From positions 248,001 through 312,000 of the forward strand of contig NZ_JARXOW010000002.1 in NCBI RefSeq assembly GCF_030182585.1: a DNA stretch of 64,000 nucleotides, read 5' to 3'. Below, piece by piece: positions 1 through 8,551 of this stretch. Both the position numbers and the translations under genes were made by a program. Position 1 is the stretch's first letter. Each line of letters opens with the position of its first letter. The notes beneath the pieces are model-generated. The model saw only the letters and a list, made by a program, of their open reading frames with translations, was not told the DNA's origin and did not search any database. The DNA is from Pedobacter faecalis. Lineage in GTDB: Bacteria; Bacteroidota; Bacteroidia; Sphingobacteriales; Sphingobacteriaceae.

Positions 1-1
1 T

Positions 2-325
2 AAGCTGATTACCTGGGGGCACGACCGGAGCGAGGCTATGGATAGAATGATCAGGGCTATCGATGAATATGAGATTACCGGTATTAAAACTACGCTGGGA
101 TTTGGTAAGTTTGTGATGCGGCATGAAGCATTCCGGACCGGCGCTTTCGATACACATTTCGTGAGCAAATACTTTGAGCCAGGCAGCCACTATGAGGATA
201 AAGATGAGGCCATGATCGCGGCAGTCGCTGCCGTGCTTTTTTCAAACAAGCGGATCGCCCGCGTGGCCGCACAGGCTTCAGCGCCTCAAACCAATTGGAA
301 AAGGAATCGCACACGTTATAACTGA
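2..325 (+). CDS. accC: Biotin carboxylase (acetyl-CoA carboxylase), C-terminal end, 5' partial
   Basis: This is the C-terminal end of an ATP-dependent biotin carboxylase, which carboxylates biotin on the carrier protein in the first step of fatty acid synthesis. The frame is open from position 2, before the first ATG at 38, and reads KLITWGHDRSEAMDRMIRAI, the conserved block of the biotin carboxylase C-terminal domain (family knowledge). It is followed by a TxLGFGKFVM segment and the usual ending before TGA at 323-325. The catalytic ATP-grasp part lies to the left of the window. Riboflavin synthase starts 5 nt after the stop. AccC of acetyl-CoA carboxylase is the likeliest identity; a propionyl-CoA or pyruvate carboxylase biotin-carboxylase domain cannot be excluded from this fragment. 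Confidence 0.85.
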   Translation, partial: KLITWGHDRSEAMDRMIRAIDEYEITGIKTTLGFGKFVMRHEAFRTGAFDTHFVSKYFEPGSHYEDKDEAMIAAVAAVLFSNKRIARVAAQASAPQTNWKRNRTRYN

Positions 326-330
326 TTTAC

Positions 331-918
331 ATGTTTACAGGAATTATAGAAACAACCGGTTCCATTACCGAGATACGCGAGGAAGGCACAAATATTCATT
401 TTACCGTAAGTTCACCCATAAGCAGTGAGCTGAAGATTGATCAGAGTGTGGCTCATAACGGTGTATGCCTCACTGTAGTTGCAGTGGCGGCAGAAACGCA
501 TACGGTGACGGCTATTCACGAGACCTTACAAAAAACAAATTTGGGTAGCCTGCGTGTAGGCGGGGCGGTAAATCTGGAGCGCTGCATGCAGATGAACGGC
601 CGGCTGGACGGGCATATCGTGCAGGGGCATGTGGATCAAACAGCCGTCTGCATAAAAAAAGCTGAACTGGAAGGAAGCTGGGAATACCGCTTTAAGTATG
701 ACTCTGCGCCGGGAAACGTAACCGTCGAGAAAGGATCCGTGTGCGTTAACGGCATCAGCTTAACGGTGGTCAATTCGGCGTCCGACGAGTTTTCTGTGTT
801 TATTATTCCCTATACATACGCATATACCAATCTGCACGAAGTGGAAGAGGGCGACACGGTTAACATTGAGTTCGATATTATCGGGAAATATGTTGCCAGA
901 CTGATCAATAAAAGCTGA
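331..918 (+). CDS. ribE: Riboflavin synthase, alpha subunit
   Basis: Converts two molecules of 6,7-dimethyl-8-ribityllumazine into riboflavin and a pyrimidinedione, the last step of riboflavin synthesis, in the cytoplasm. The 195-residue protein begins with the hallmark MFTGIIE and consists of two lumazine-binding repeats, about residues 1-97 and 98-195; the second opens with GHIVQGHVD. The length is normal for a trimeric riboflavin synthase. It lies 5 nt behind accC, so read-through from that gene is likely. Its TGA abuts the stop codon of the convergent TPR gene in the palindrome TGATCA (916-921), leaving no room for an intergenic terminator. Confidence 0.95.
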   Translation: MFTGIIETTGSITEIREEGTNIHFTVSSPISSELKIDQSVAHNGVCLTVVAVAAETHTVTAIHETLQKTNLGSLRVGGAVNLERCMQMNGRLDGHIVQGHVDQTAVCIKKAELEGSWEYRFKYDSAPGNVTVEKGSVCVNGISLTVVNSASDEFSVFIIPYTYAYTNLHEVEEGDTVNIEFDIIGKYVARLINKS

Positions 919-1938
919 TCAGCGTTTCAGCTCAGCGATCTTATTCTTGATGAAGTTGGCCTGCTTGACCTTTTTCTTTTCATCTATGGTTTTAAGATAG
1001 CGCTCGTAATAGTCTATCGCATTCTTCTTGTCGCCCATCTTCATTTCATACAGCAGAGCGATGTTGTACAGCAGGCTTCCATCATTCTCGAAATCGAGCC
1101 CCCGTTTATAAGCCTTTGTAGCGGGTTCATTTTGCTGTATCTGCTCGTATGAGTCGCCCAGCAACCCATAATAACTTGCTGCGCGCGGAGAAACGCCGAG
1201 GTTGATGGCCTTTTCCAGGTAAGTGATGGCGCTCTTATAGTCTCTTATGCCCCGGTAGCTTCTGGCGAGATCGTAATAGAGCGCTTCCTTATCGCTGCTC
1301 ATTGTTTCAGGAATCATTAGAAAATGTTTCACTGCATTCCTGTAGTCGAGTGTCAGATAATATGCTTTGCCTAAGTGGTCCAAAACCATAACGGTGCTGT
1401 CGCCTTCGCTCAGCAAAACTTGCCCCGTTTTAATCACCTCTCGGTATTTCCGGTTCTCCAGGTCTACCGGCATCATCAGTCTTTTCAGCCGCAGGTTTTC
1501 AGCGTCTGCGTTGAGTGCAGGCGCCAAGACTGCTGCCGCACGTTTAAAATCTTTGTTTTCCAGGTACAGTGCCGCCAGTTCGCTGGCAATATCCGCATCT
1601 ACCGGATCCATTTTATGAGCCAGTTCAAGATAAGTTAGTCGACGGCCGGTGGGCGAGCCCTTTTCGAGTTCTGAAAGCCGCTTATAAGGTAGGATACTGG
1701 TGCTGTCCGCTTTTGCTGCTGCCAGATAATAAAATCTGGCTTTGTTCATATAGCCCCTACTGGCGTGGTCTTCTGCAAGTTTTGTCAGCTCCGGGAAACC
1801 AGCGGAGTCAGACTTTACGACGGACTGAACGCTGTCTACAGCAAGCGTATCCTGACCCAGGACGAACTGTGCTGACATCAGCGTCATCAGAAATAATGCA
1901 ATCTTTTTCATGTGTCGTACAAGTACCCCAAACTTCAT
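919..1938 (-). CDS. Exported TPR-repeat protein
   Basis: Protein of up to 339 residues with an N-terminal signal peptide (MKKIALFLMTLMSAQFVLGQ) followed by tandem tetratricopeptide repeats over most of its length; motifs such as KAYYLTLDYRNAVKHF and YYGLLGDSYEQIQQNEPA show the TPR periodicity. It probably acts as a periplasmic scaffold; no catalytic motif is visible. There are two possible starts. The ATG at 1938 overlaps the stop of the upstream histidine kinase by 4 nt (ATGA), suggesting translational coupling. The ATG at 1911 removes nine residues and gives a more typical signal peptide. The pairing suggests a sensory role, but this is inference. Confidence 0.85.
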   Translation of the reverse strand: MKFGVLVRHMKKIALFLMTLMSAQFVLGQDTLAVDSVQSVVKSDSAGFPELTKLAEDHASRGYMNKARFYYLAAAKADSTSILPYKRLSELEKGSPTGRRLTYLELAHKMDPVDADIASELAALYLENKDFKRAAAVLAPALNADAENLRLKRLMMPVDLENRKYREVIKTGQVLLSEGDSTVMVLDHLGKAYYLTLDYRNAVKHFLMIPETMSSDKEALYYDLARSYRGIRDYKSAITYLEKAINLGVSPRAASYYGLLGDSYEQIQQNEPATKAYKRGLDFENDGSLLYNIALLYEMKMGDKKNAIDYYERYLKTIDEKKKVKQANFIKNKIAELKR

Positions 1939-3716
1939 TCCAGTTCTATATCGCGGTCGTCTACGGGCAGATAGATATTAAAGGTAGAGCCCACGCCCTG
2001 TTCGCTCTCTACCGTAAGCATGCCGTTATTCCGTTCCACAAAATCCTTACACACCACCAGGCCTAATCCGGTGCCCTTCTCGTTGGCAGTGCCGCGCGTT
2101 GATTGGTTCTCGCCCGTAAACAGTTTTTCAAGCACTTCTTTAGGCATACCCAGACCGTTGTCCGCTATGCTAAGCCGGATGAACGCTTCTTTAGTATAAA
2201 CTGCCGTAATATGAATCCGGCAACCAGATTGACAAAACTTAATGGCATTGTTCAGGATGTTTCTCACAACGATCTCCATCATGATAATGTCTGCATACAC
2301 CGTTGCGCCCGGAAACACATCCTGTATGATTTCGATATTTTTTGATTTTGCAGAGGGCAAATGATAATTGACCTCGTTTACAACCAGGCTTTTGAGGTCA
2401 AAAAATTCATGGTTGATGCCATAACCTTTAAGCTGGCTTCTCGACCAATGTAAAATGTTCTCGAGGAGGTCGGTGGTATAAAGAATGTCTTTAGACAGGG
2501 CTGGCACGAGCGTTTTAAACTCCTCCATGCTGATCAGGTTGTTAGAGATCATTTTGAGTACTTCCGACAGGTTCACCAGCGGACCTCTCAGGTCGTGCGC
2601 AATGATCGAAAATATCCTGTCCTTCAACTGGTTCAGCCTTTGAAGTTCCTCCGCCTGCAGTCTCGAGCGGAGCGACTCTTCCCGTAATGAGGTAAGATCC
2701 TGCAACTTGATGATTGTTGCCTCGCTACTCAACTGATTTTCGTTAAGATACCTGATGTCTGCCTCGATGGCATATAATCCGTTTGGTGTCTGAACGTTAA
2801 GCTCGATTTTCCCGGATTCCTTGCGGTTAAGGTAGTCGAACAGTAAGGTCTGATCCGGCATCAGTGCCGATATCGGTGTACCGATGATCTTGCTGTTGTG
2901 ATAGTCTGTCAGGTAGGTTTTAAAGCTTCGGTTATAATCGATTACACGGTTTCTATGGTCAAGCACCACAAAGCCATCCTGCATGAGGTCCAGCACTTTT
3001 TCACGGGCTACAGGCAGAATATCGAAGAGTTTAAACCTGTAGATGGCCAGCGAGATCATAAACACCGTTGCAATAAAGGCAAAAGGCGTAAGGTCCAGGT
3101 TTGGGACAGGGCGCAGACCGGTGAGATACGAAATATTGGCCGCCCAGGGTATCATCGCAGAGATGATGATCATATAGTTCTGCCGTCTGTAAATCGGGTC
3201 GGCCTGCCTGAACTTGATGATCAGCAGGTAACTGCCAATGGCCAGCAAAGCATAAAAATAGACTGTAAATAAGCGGTAAGCAATTGCAGGCTCTATCGCA
3301 ACCATCGGAAAATCGCCGCTCGTATCCATGTACAGCCGCTCGTAGTGCAAATGGTGGTAATCGTTCGTCCATACAAGCAGGGTAGTTATCACCGACACAC
3401 TGATCAAAAAGATCAGGTTTCGCTTCCGTTTATACCAGGCCTCCTTGCCAGACAGATGCAGGCAGAACAAAAACCAGTTGAGCGGCAGGGCTGTAATACC
3501 AAGGTATTGTATGTTGATGTAAATGGTCGCCTGTTCAAGCGTCGGACTGGCAAGTTCGAAGCCGTAACCCAATGCCCAGATAGCATTTGCCAGCATCATA
3601 ATGCCAAAAAACCTTACCGCGCCCCCTTCTTTTTTATAAACGTAATAAGAAAAAAATAATGTAACCGACCCGCATATGATCAGAATCGTTGAGTAAACGT
3701 TAAAACTAAATTCCAT
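1935..3716 (-). CDS. Membrane-bound sensor histidine kinase (7TM-type, PAS)
   Basis: Sensor kinase of 593 residues. Roughly residues 1-235 hold about seven hydrophobic helices, consistent with the HisK N-terminal 7TM sensor family. A PAS-like segment follows (about 245-345, DGFVVLDHRNRVIDYN). The HisKA H-box IIAHDLRGPL places the phospho-accepting histidine at about residue 374. The HATPase_c part has the N-box (RNILNNAIKFC), G1 (DNGLGMP) and G2 (GTGLGLVVCKDF). No receiver domain and no adjacent response regulator are seen, so the partner is elsewhere. It forms a coupled pair with the downstream TPR protein and is divergent from the beta-barrel gene at 3862. The signal sensed is unknown. Confidence 0.93.
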   Translation of the reverse strand: MEFSFNVYSTILIICGSVTLFFSYYVYKKEGGAVRFFGIMMLANAIWALGYGFELASPTLEQATIYINIQYLGITALPLNWFLFCLHLSGKEAWYKRKRNLIFLISVSVITTLLVWTNDYHHLHYERLYMDTSGDFPMVAIEPAIAYRLFTVYFYALLAIGSYLLIIKFRQADPIYRRQNYMIIISAMIPWAANISYLTGLRPVPNLDLTPFAFIATVFMISLAIYRFKLFDILPVAREKVLDLMQDGFVVLDHRNRVIDYNRSFKTYLTDYHNSKIIGTPISALMPDQTLLFDYLNRKESGKIELNVQTPNGLYAIEADIRYLNENQLSSEATIIKLQDLTSLREESLRSRLQAEELQRLNQLKDRIFSIIAHDLRGPLVNLSEVLKMISNNLISMEEFKTLVPALSKDILYTTDLLENILHWSRSQLKGYGINHEFFDLKSLVVNEVNYHLPSAKSKNIEIIQDVFPGATVYADIIMMEIVVRNILNNAIKFCQSGCRIHITAVYTKEAFIRLSIADNGLGMPKEVLEKLFTGENQSTRGTANEKGTGLGLVVCKDFVERNNGMLTVESEQGVGSTFNIYLPVDDRDIELE

Positions 3717-3861
3717 CTATTGCGCGCACACTTAGTACAAAAAAACTCGATTAATAAAACAATAACGCAGGTTTGAACATTATATGCCTAAATCTACATA
3801 ATTTAGTTTTAAACTGAAAATGTTGTTAGTTTTACATTGTTTAAATAACTCTTAGTCATTT

Positions 3862-4449
3862 ATGAAAAAAATACTACTTGTGGCACTGTTGACGGGTTTC
3901 AATCTTGCCGCATTCAGTCAGCTGATGCCTAGTTTTCAACTGGGCTTGAAAGCAGGTGCAAATTTATCAAAACTGAGTACCGAGAATACATTCAGCAGCG
4001 ATAACCGTGCGGGTTATTTCGCGGGTCTGTGGGCACGCGTTGGCGCGGCGGGTATCCATCTGCAGCCAGAGCTGTATTTAAGCGGTAAGAACACTACGCT
4101 TACGAACTCAGCAGGCCAGGAAAACAAAGTGAAGTTTACCAGTATGGATGTGCCTATCCTTGTAGGTACCAAACTTGGTGCTGCGGGTGTCGGGCTGCGT
4201 TTAAATACCGGTCCCGTGGTATCCTTCATTCTGGACGACGAGCAGTCTTTCGGTGATGCAGCATCAAGCGCATTTTCAGGGGATTTCAAAGGTCAGAACA
4301 TCGCATGGCAATTTGGTGCCGGACTGGATATAGGTAGCCTTGGTGTCGACCTGAGGTATGAAGCCGGTCTGTCTAAGCTTGGTGAAGACCAGTATGAGGG
4401 ACAGAAATTGCGCTTGTTCACGTTCGGATTAGCTTATAAACTCTTTTAG
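3862..4449 (+). CDS. Outer-membrane beta-barrel (porin family) protein
   Basis: Protein of 195 residues with a signal peptide (about residues 1-19, cleaved after AAFSQ). It then has alternating short beta segments rich in Gly and aromatic residues (GLKAGANLSKL, YFAGLWARVG, AWQFGAGLDIG) and ends in an aromatic residue (AYKLF), as expected for a small outer-membrane barrel of the Bacteroidota porin family (OMP_b-brl type). No substrate can be inferred. It has its own promoter region, divergent from the histidine kinase, and a clear intrinsic terminator just downstream, so it is probably monocistronic. Confidence 0.88.
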   Translation: MKKILLVALLTGFNLAAFSQLMPSFQLGLKAGANLSKLSTENTFSSDNRAGYFAGLWARVGAAGIHLQPELYLSGKNTTLTNSAGQENKVKFTSMDVPILVGTKLGAAGVGLRLNTGPVVSFILDDEQSFGDAASSAFSGDFKGQNIAWQFGAGLDIGSLGVDLRYEAGLSKLGEDQYEGQKLRLFTFGLAYKLF

Positions 4450-4478
4450 TCCGGCATTTCTGTAAAATGTATAAAAAA

Positions 4479-4508
4479 GGGCAGGCTGAAAAGTCTGCCC
4501 CTTTTTTT
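4479..4508 (+). terminator. Rho-independent terminator after the beta-barrel gene
   Basis: GGGCAGGC (4479-4486) pairs with GTCTGCCC (4493-4500), with one G-U pair and a 6-nt loop, followed directly by C and seven Ts. It lies 30 nt after the stop of the porin-family gene. Confidence 0.88.
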
Positions 4509-4555
4509 GGCGCCAAAATTGAGTATGTTACTTAGTCAACCTAATCAAAACTGTT

Positions 4556-4843
4556 ATGAACATCAAAGAACTATTGCTAAAGCATCAGAACTTCGCTGAG
4601 CTCCTGAAACAATTCGCAATCAAGGCAGAGGACTTCAGGATCCGGGACGAAGATGTCCTGCTAAATGATCAGAATTTAGAACACCGAGAGATATTAAAAG
4701 AAGACATCTGTATTGAGGGAAAGAACGAGCAGGGAATCATTAGCTTCTTTGGGACACTTCACTGCAACCTTCTCAACAAATTGGCAGTTTTCGAAATGCA
4801 AGGCTTCGAACAGAAGTCGGGCCAGCAGATGTGTGCCAGTTAA
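4556..4843 (+). CDS. Small hypothetical protein
   Basis: Open frame of 95 residues, hydrophilic and probably helical (MNIKELLLKHQNFAELLKQF), with no signal peptide, membrane helix or recognised domain; it is rich in Asp, Glu, Asn and Gln. It lies between a terminator and the convergent yihY gene, and the two genes share stop-codon bases (TTAA at 4840-4843). That overlapping-stop arrangement recurs at other convergent pairs in this window, which modestly favours a real gene. No homologue is recognised, and a spurious ORF remains possible. Confidence 0.45.
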   Translation: MNIKELLLKHQNFAELLKQFAIKAEDFRIRDEDVLLNDQNLEHREILKEDICIEGKNEQGIISFFGTLHCNLLNKLAVFEMQGFEQKSGQQMCAS

Positions 4844-5760
4844 CGGTCCTTCAAAATCTCTTTAATTTCGTAGTTGAAAGCTCCTTTAATCGGGCGTATA
4901 GGCGTTTCTCTGTCGTCGCTCAGGATTTTTACATAACAGGCGCCAAAATAAAAGATGAACGACGAGTAGAATACGAACAGCATGATCAGAACAATCGACC
5001 CTGATGTTCCGTAAATATTCTCTATGCCGCTCAGAGGCAGCAGTATACGAAGCAGGTATTTTCCCAAACTGAACAAAACCGCGGTAAGCAGCCCTCCGCG
5101 CATGGCTGCGATCCAGGTTGGACGCCCGCTGGTCAGATAGCGGAACAGCACAGTAAACCAAATCATGACAATGCCGATGAAGGCCAGCTGATTGATTATC
5201 CATAATAAGACCCTGCCGAAGCTTGGCGCGGCGGTATTGATGTACTCGCCTATAAAAGTCTGAATGCTGTCGGTTACAAAGCCCAGCATAAACAGGATAC
5301 CTGCCAGCAAGATGATCACCATAGATCTTCCTCTGAGCTTGATATTAAACCAGAAGCCGGACTTTGGTTTATTGCCTATAGACCAGATCTGATCCAGGGA
5401 ATTCTTGATTACGGTAAATAAGGTGGTAGCCACGAACAGAAAAAACACGAAACTGATCAAAGTAGCATACCATTGATGGTCTATGCCACGTATGTTGCGC
5501 AGGGTTTCCCTGATTTGTACCGTACTGCTGTCGTCCAGCACGTTGGCTAAACGTTCAAATATCCGTGAAGCCAATATCCTGCGGTCTATAAAGAATCCAA
5601 ACAGCCGGATCAGGATTAAAAGAATAGGGGGGAGCGCAAAATTGGTAAAGAACGCCGTAGCACCTGCCAGTCGCAGCGGGTCGTTTTTGCTGAACAGCTT
5701 GAACGCCGCCTTCAGGCGATAATAGAGCAGTATAGCCCTCTTAACCGGATCAAATCTCAT
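4840..5760 (-). CDS. YihY/BrkB-family inner-membrane protein
   Basis: Integral membrane protein of about 306 residues from the chosen ATG at 5760 (MRFDPVKRAILLYYRLK); an upstream in-frame ATG at 5814 would add 18 residues with little family resemblance and would begin inside the hppD terminator hairpin. It has about six hydrophobic segments and family features such as LAGATAFFTNFALPPILLIL and the C-terminal GTSGSIVLIMLFVFYSSFIF. The family was once annotated as ribonuclease BN; that activity is not supported, and its role is a poorly defined membrane function. Its stop overlaps that of the small convergent ORF. Confidence 0.9.
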   Translation of the reverse strand: MRFDPVKRAILLYYRLKAAFKLFSKNDPLRLAGATAFFTNFALPPILLILIRLFGFFIDRRILASRIFERLANVLDDSSTVQIRETLRNIRGIDHQWYATLISFVFFLFVATTLFTVIKNSLDQIWSIGNKPKSGFWFNIKLRGRSMVIILLAGILFMLGFVTDSIQTFIGEYINTAAPSFGRVLLWIINQLAFIGIVMIWFTVLFRYLTSGRPTWIAAMRGGLLTAVLFSLGKYLLRILLPLSGIENIYGTSGSIVLIMLFVFYSSFIFYFGACYVKILSDDRETPIRPIKGAFNYEIKEILKDR

Positions 5761-5790
5761 GGCTCGTACCTCACTACGGCCGAAAGTAAT

Positions 5791-5824
5791 AAAAAAAGAG
5801 GACATCCGTGTCACGGATGCCCTC
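5791..5824 (-). terminator. Rho-independent terminator of the hmgA-hppD operon
   Basis: On the minus strand GAGGGCATCCGTG (5824-5812) pairs with CACGGATGTCCTC (5810-5798), with one G-U pair and a minimal loop, and runs straight into seven Ts (5797-5791). It lies 25 nt after the hppD stop. Confidence 0.93.
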
Positions 5825-5848
5825 TCCAGTTTTCAAATAAATAAGAGG

Positions 5849-6979
5849 CTATAAGTTGCCCCTCAGCTCTTGTTCGCGTTCCAGGGCTTCAAAAAGCGCC
5901 TTGAAATTGCCTGCACCAAAAGACTGTGCCCCTTTTCGCTGAATAATCTCGAAAAATAAGGTCGGCCGGTCTTCTACGGGCTTTGTAAAGATCTGTAATA
6001 GATAACCTTCTTCGTCACGGTCTACCAGAATACCGAGTTCCTGTAACCGCGCGATTTCTTCGTCAATCACGCCAACGCGTTCCGGCATCATATTGTAATA
6101 GGCTTCTGGGGGTGCACTTAAAAACTCAACCCCCCGAGCTTTTAAGTCACGCACTGTAGCAAGGATATCCTTTGTAGCTACAGCAACATGTTGCACCCCT
6201 TCGCCTTCGTAAAATTCAAGATATTCTTCAATCTGGGATTTCTTTTTGCCTTCAGCAGGCTCGTTGATGGGGAATTTGGAATAGCCATTGCCATTGCTCA
6301 TCACCTTGCTCATCAAAGCGGAGTATTCGGTGTTGATCTGTTTGTCGTCGAAAGACAGGATATTCACAAAGCCCATCACCTCTTCGTACCATTTAACAGT
6401 ATCATTCATCCGGTTCCAGCCTACATTGCCTACGCAGTGATCAATGTATAATAAGCCTGTTTCCGCAGGAGCATAATCACTCTTCCAGGCTATAAACCCA
6501 GGCATGAAAGGTCCGGTATAGTTTTTCCGTTCAATGAACATATGCACGGTTTCCCCGTAGGTATAGATACCCGACATGCGCAGCTCTCCGTGCTCATCCT
6601 TTTGGGTTACCGGTTCCAGATAGGGCTGCGCCCCTCTTTTCGTCGTCTCCTCAAAGGCACTGTAGGCGTCATCCACCCAAAGCGCAAGCACTTTAACCCC
6701 GTCGCCATGTTTCCTGACGTGTTCAGAAACAGGATGATCAGACTTGAGCGCGGTGGTCAGCACCAGCCTGATCTTGCCTTGCTGCAGCACATATGAGGCG
6801 CGGTCGCGCACCCCGGTTTCCGGTCCCGCGTAGGCGAGCGACTGAAACCCGAATGCTGTCTTATAGTAATGTGCCGCTTGTTTGGCGTTTCCAACATAAA
6901 ATTCAATATAGTCTGTTCCATTGATCGGTAAAAAATCCTGCGCCTGTGCGATCTTTTCCGCAAATGTTTGTGTTGACAT
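5849..6979 (-). CDS. hppD: 4-hydroxyphenylpyruvate dioxygenase
   Basis: Fe(II) enzyme that converts 4-hydroxyphenylpyruvate plus O2 to homogentisate and CO2 in tyrosine breakdown. The 376-residue protein has the two vicinal-oxygen-chelate domains of the family. The three iron ligands can be assigned by motif: His in YIDHCVGNV, His in GVQHVAVAT and Glu in LFFEIIQRKG. The length is typical. It is the second gene of an operon, 31 nt after hmgA, which makes the next enzyme in the pathway, and it is followed by a strong terminator. Confidence 0.96.
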   Translation of the reverse strand: MSTQTFAEKIAQAQDFLPINGTDYIEFYVGNAKQAAHYYKTAFGFQSLAYAGPETGVRDRASYVLQQGKIRLVLTTALKSDHPVSEHVRKHGDGVKVLALWVDDAYSAFEETTKRGAQPYLEPVTQKDEHGELRMSGIYTYGETVHMFIERKNYTGPFMPGFIAWKSDYAPAETGLLYIDHCVGNVGWNRMNDTVKWYEEVMGFVNILSFDDKQINTEYSALMSKVMSNGNGYSKFPINEPAEGKKKSQIEEYLEFYEGEGVQHVAVATKDILATVRDLKARGVEFLSAPPEAYYNMMPERVGVIDEEIARLQELGILVDRDEEGYLLQIFTKPVEDRPTLFFEIIQRKGAQSFGAGNFKALFEALEREQELRGNL

Positions 6980-7010
6980 GGTTCGTTTTTTTATGATAAT
7001 CAGTTCTGTT

Positions 7011-8177
7011 CTACTCTATATTTTCCTGCCAGCTCTTATGATAGCCCTCATCCTCTATGGCCACTGCATGGTCGGTCAGCATCAGCGACCTGAAGGGATC
7101 AATCATTACGGCGAGCTCTTCCGTGCTTTCTTTACCGATGGATTTCTCTACCGTTCCCGGATGCGGACCGTGCGGTATTCCGCCAGGGTGCAGGGTAATT
7201 TGCCCTTTTGCCACACTTTTCCGGCTCATAAAATCACCGTCTACATAATACAGCACCTCATCACTGTCCACATTGCTGTGGTTGTAAGGTGCCGGAATGG
7301 AAAGTGGATGATAATCGTATTTCCGAGGTACAAACGAGCATATCACAAAGTTGTGTCCCTCGAAGGTTTGATGTACCGGGGGCGGCTGGTGCAGGCGCCC
7401 GGTAATCGGCTCAAAATCATGAATGGACAAGGCGTATGGATAATGATAGCCGTCCCAGCCCACAAAGTCGAAAGGATGCGTCCCGTAGATGTAGGGGTAT
7501 ATCAGTCCCTGTTTCTTGATAAGTACCTTAAAATCACCAAATTCGTCGAAGGTCTCCAGTTCCGAAGGCCTCCTGATGTCGCGCTCGCAAAACGGCGCAT
7601 GTTCCATCAATTGCCCATGCGCATTGCGATAGCGTTTCGGCGTGCGTATAGGACTGAAACTCTCCACGATGAACAACCTGTTCTGTTCCGTTTCAAATTC
7701 CATCTGGTAAATCGTGCCACGCGGGATAATCAGATAATCCCCATAACCAAAGCGCAGTTTGCCGAATCCCGTTTTCAGCACACCGCTGCCCTCATGGATG
7801 AATACCACCTCGTCGGCCTGACTGTTCTTATAAAAATAGTCGGTCATAGACTTTCGCGGCGCGGCCAGTGATATATGCAGGTCGCTGTTGACCAGTACTG
7901 GTTTCCTGCTGTCCAGGTAATCATCTTCCGGTCTTATGTTAAAGCCGATCAGACTGGTATGACGTAAGTGCTTCTCGCGGGCAATCTTCGGTTCCACCGA
8001 ATAAGGTTCGCCCAGCGACTTCACAATCGTGGGTGGATGGCAATGGTAAACCAGGGAATAAAGGCTTGAAAAGCCCTCTGTAGATACCAGTTCCTCTGCA
8101 TACAGGTTGCCGTCTGGTTTGCGAAAAACCGTATGGCGTTTCGCAGGTATATTTCCTAATGTATGATAAACAGGCAT
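7011..8177 (-). CDS. hmgA: Homogentisate 1,2-dioxygenase
   Basis: Fe(II) ring-cleaving dioxygenase that turns homogentisate into maleylacetoacetate. The 388-residue cupin-type protein matches the shorter bacterial form; the human and Pseudomonas enzymes are longer, about 430-445 residues (family knowledge). The iron-site region is visible as TLHPGGIPHGPHPGT followed by ESTEELAVMID, and PPPVHQTFEGHNFVICSF is a conserved block. It is the first gene of the hmgA-hppD pair. A 374-nt region separates it from the divergent fumarylacetoacetate hydrolase gene, so the pathway could be controlled from that region. Confidence 0.95.
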   Translation of the reverse strand: MPVYHTLGNIPAKRHTVFRKPDGNLYAEELVSTEGFSSLYSLVYHCHPPTIVKSLGEPYSVEPKIAREKHLRHTSLIGFNIRPEDDYLDSRKPVLVNSDLHISLAAPRKSMTDYFYKNSQADEVVFIHEGSGVLKTGFGKLRFGYGDYLIIPRGTIYQMEFETEQNRLFIVESFSPIRTPKRYRNAHGQLMEHAPFCERDIRRPSELETFDEFGDFKVLIKKQGLIYPYIYGTHPFDFVGWDGYHYPYALSIHDFEPITGRLHQPPPVHQTFEGHNFVICSFVPRKYDYHPLSIPAPYNHSNVDSDEVLYYVDGDFMSRKSVAKGQITLHPGGIPHGPHPGTVEKSIGKESTEELAVMIDPFRSLMLTDHAVAIEDEGYHKSWQENIE

Positions 8178-8277
8178 AGCTTTAGGTTAGAAAAATTAAA
8201 CAGAATAATATAATAACGGTTAAAACGTATTTTCGTTTCAAAGGCCCGCGCGACCGCGCAGCAGCATAAAAGGGGAA

Positions 8278-8385
8278 CTACAGAGAATACTGCGCAAAGA
8301 TGATCTTAGAGAGCATCGCATAGCGGAAAGCCGCCAGCGTTTCGCGGGCTAACTGGTTTTGTGCTATGCTGTTAGTTCTCATCAT
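8278..8385 (-). CDS. Possible small ORF / leader peptide upstream of hmgA
   Basis: From ATG-ATG at 8385 the minus strand encodes a 35-residue peptide ending in TAG (8280-8278), about 100 nt before hmgA on the same strand. Codon choice (GCG, CTG, CGC, ATC) resembles the neighbouring genes, and the C-terminal half reads LAAFRYAMLSKIIFAQYSL, with Phe and Tyr residues. It could be a small protein or a leader peptide for the tyrosine operon. There is no attenuator-type terminator with a T-run, and no homologue is recognised, so this is speculative. Confidence 0.25.
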   Translation of the reverse strand: MMRTNSIAQNQLARETLAAFRYAMLSKIIFAQYSL

Positions 8386-8490
8386 ATCGTTTTCGTCTGC
8401 TAAAGTAAGTAATTCCGTAAACAAACAACAAGTACAGCACCGATTTTCTCCCTGAAATATTTTTACAACCACCTTTGTGCTATTTTTAAC

Positions 8491-8498
8491 TAGCTTTG
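8491..8498 (+). promoter_or_regulatory. Candidate -7 element (TAGCTTTG) for the fumarylacetoacetate hydrolase gene
   Basis: Matches the Bacteroidota sigma-ABfr -7 consensus TAnnTTTG and lies 53 nt before the chosen ATG at 8552. No well-spaced -33 TTTG is seen. Confidence 0.45.
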
Positions 8499-8551
8499 GA
8501 GCAACTAATTTTTTGAAGCAATCAGGCTTCTTCAATAAACGGACTGAAGAT

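Larger units (their letters stand above)
8178..8551. promoter_or_regulatory. Divergent control region between hmgA and the fumarylacetoacetate hydrolase gene
   Basis: This 374-nt gap holds a possible small minus-strand ORF (8278-8385), a GC-rich hairpin around 8244-8262 (CGCGCGACCGCGCAGC on the plus strand), an AT-rich stretch directly before hmgA (8180-8220), and a TAGCTTTG element (8491-8498) that could be the -7 box for the plus-strand gene. No operator palindrome stood out. Confidence 0.5.

Noticed and set aside
1569..2066. Plus-strand open frame of 165 codons
   Set aside because: Antisense across the TPR and histidine kinase genes; no recognisable protein.
6921..7871. Plus-strand open frame of 316 codons
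   Set aside because: Wholly antisense to hmgA and the start of hppD, which have clear family motifs; its translation is Arg/His-rich with no domain, typical of a shadow frame in a GC-moderate gene.
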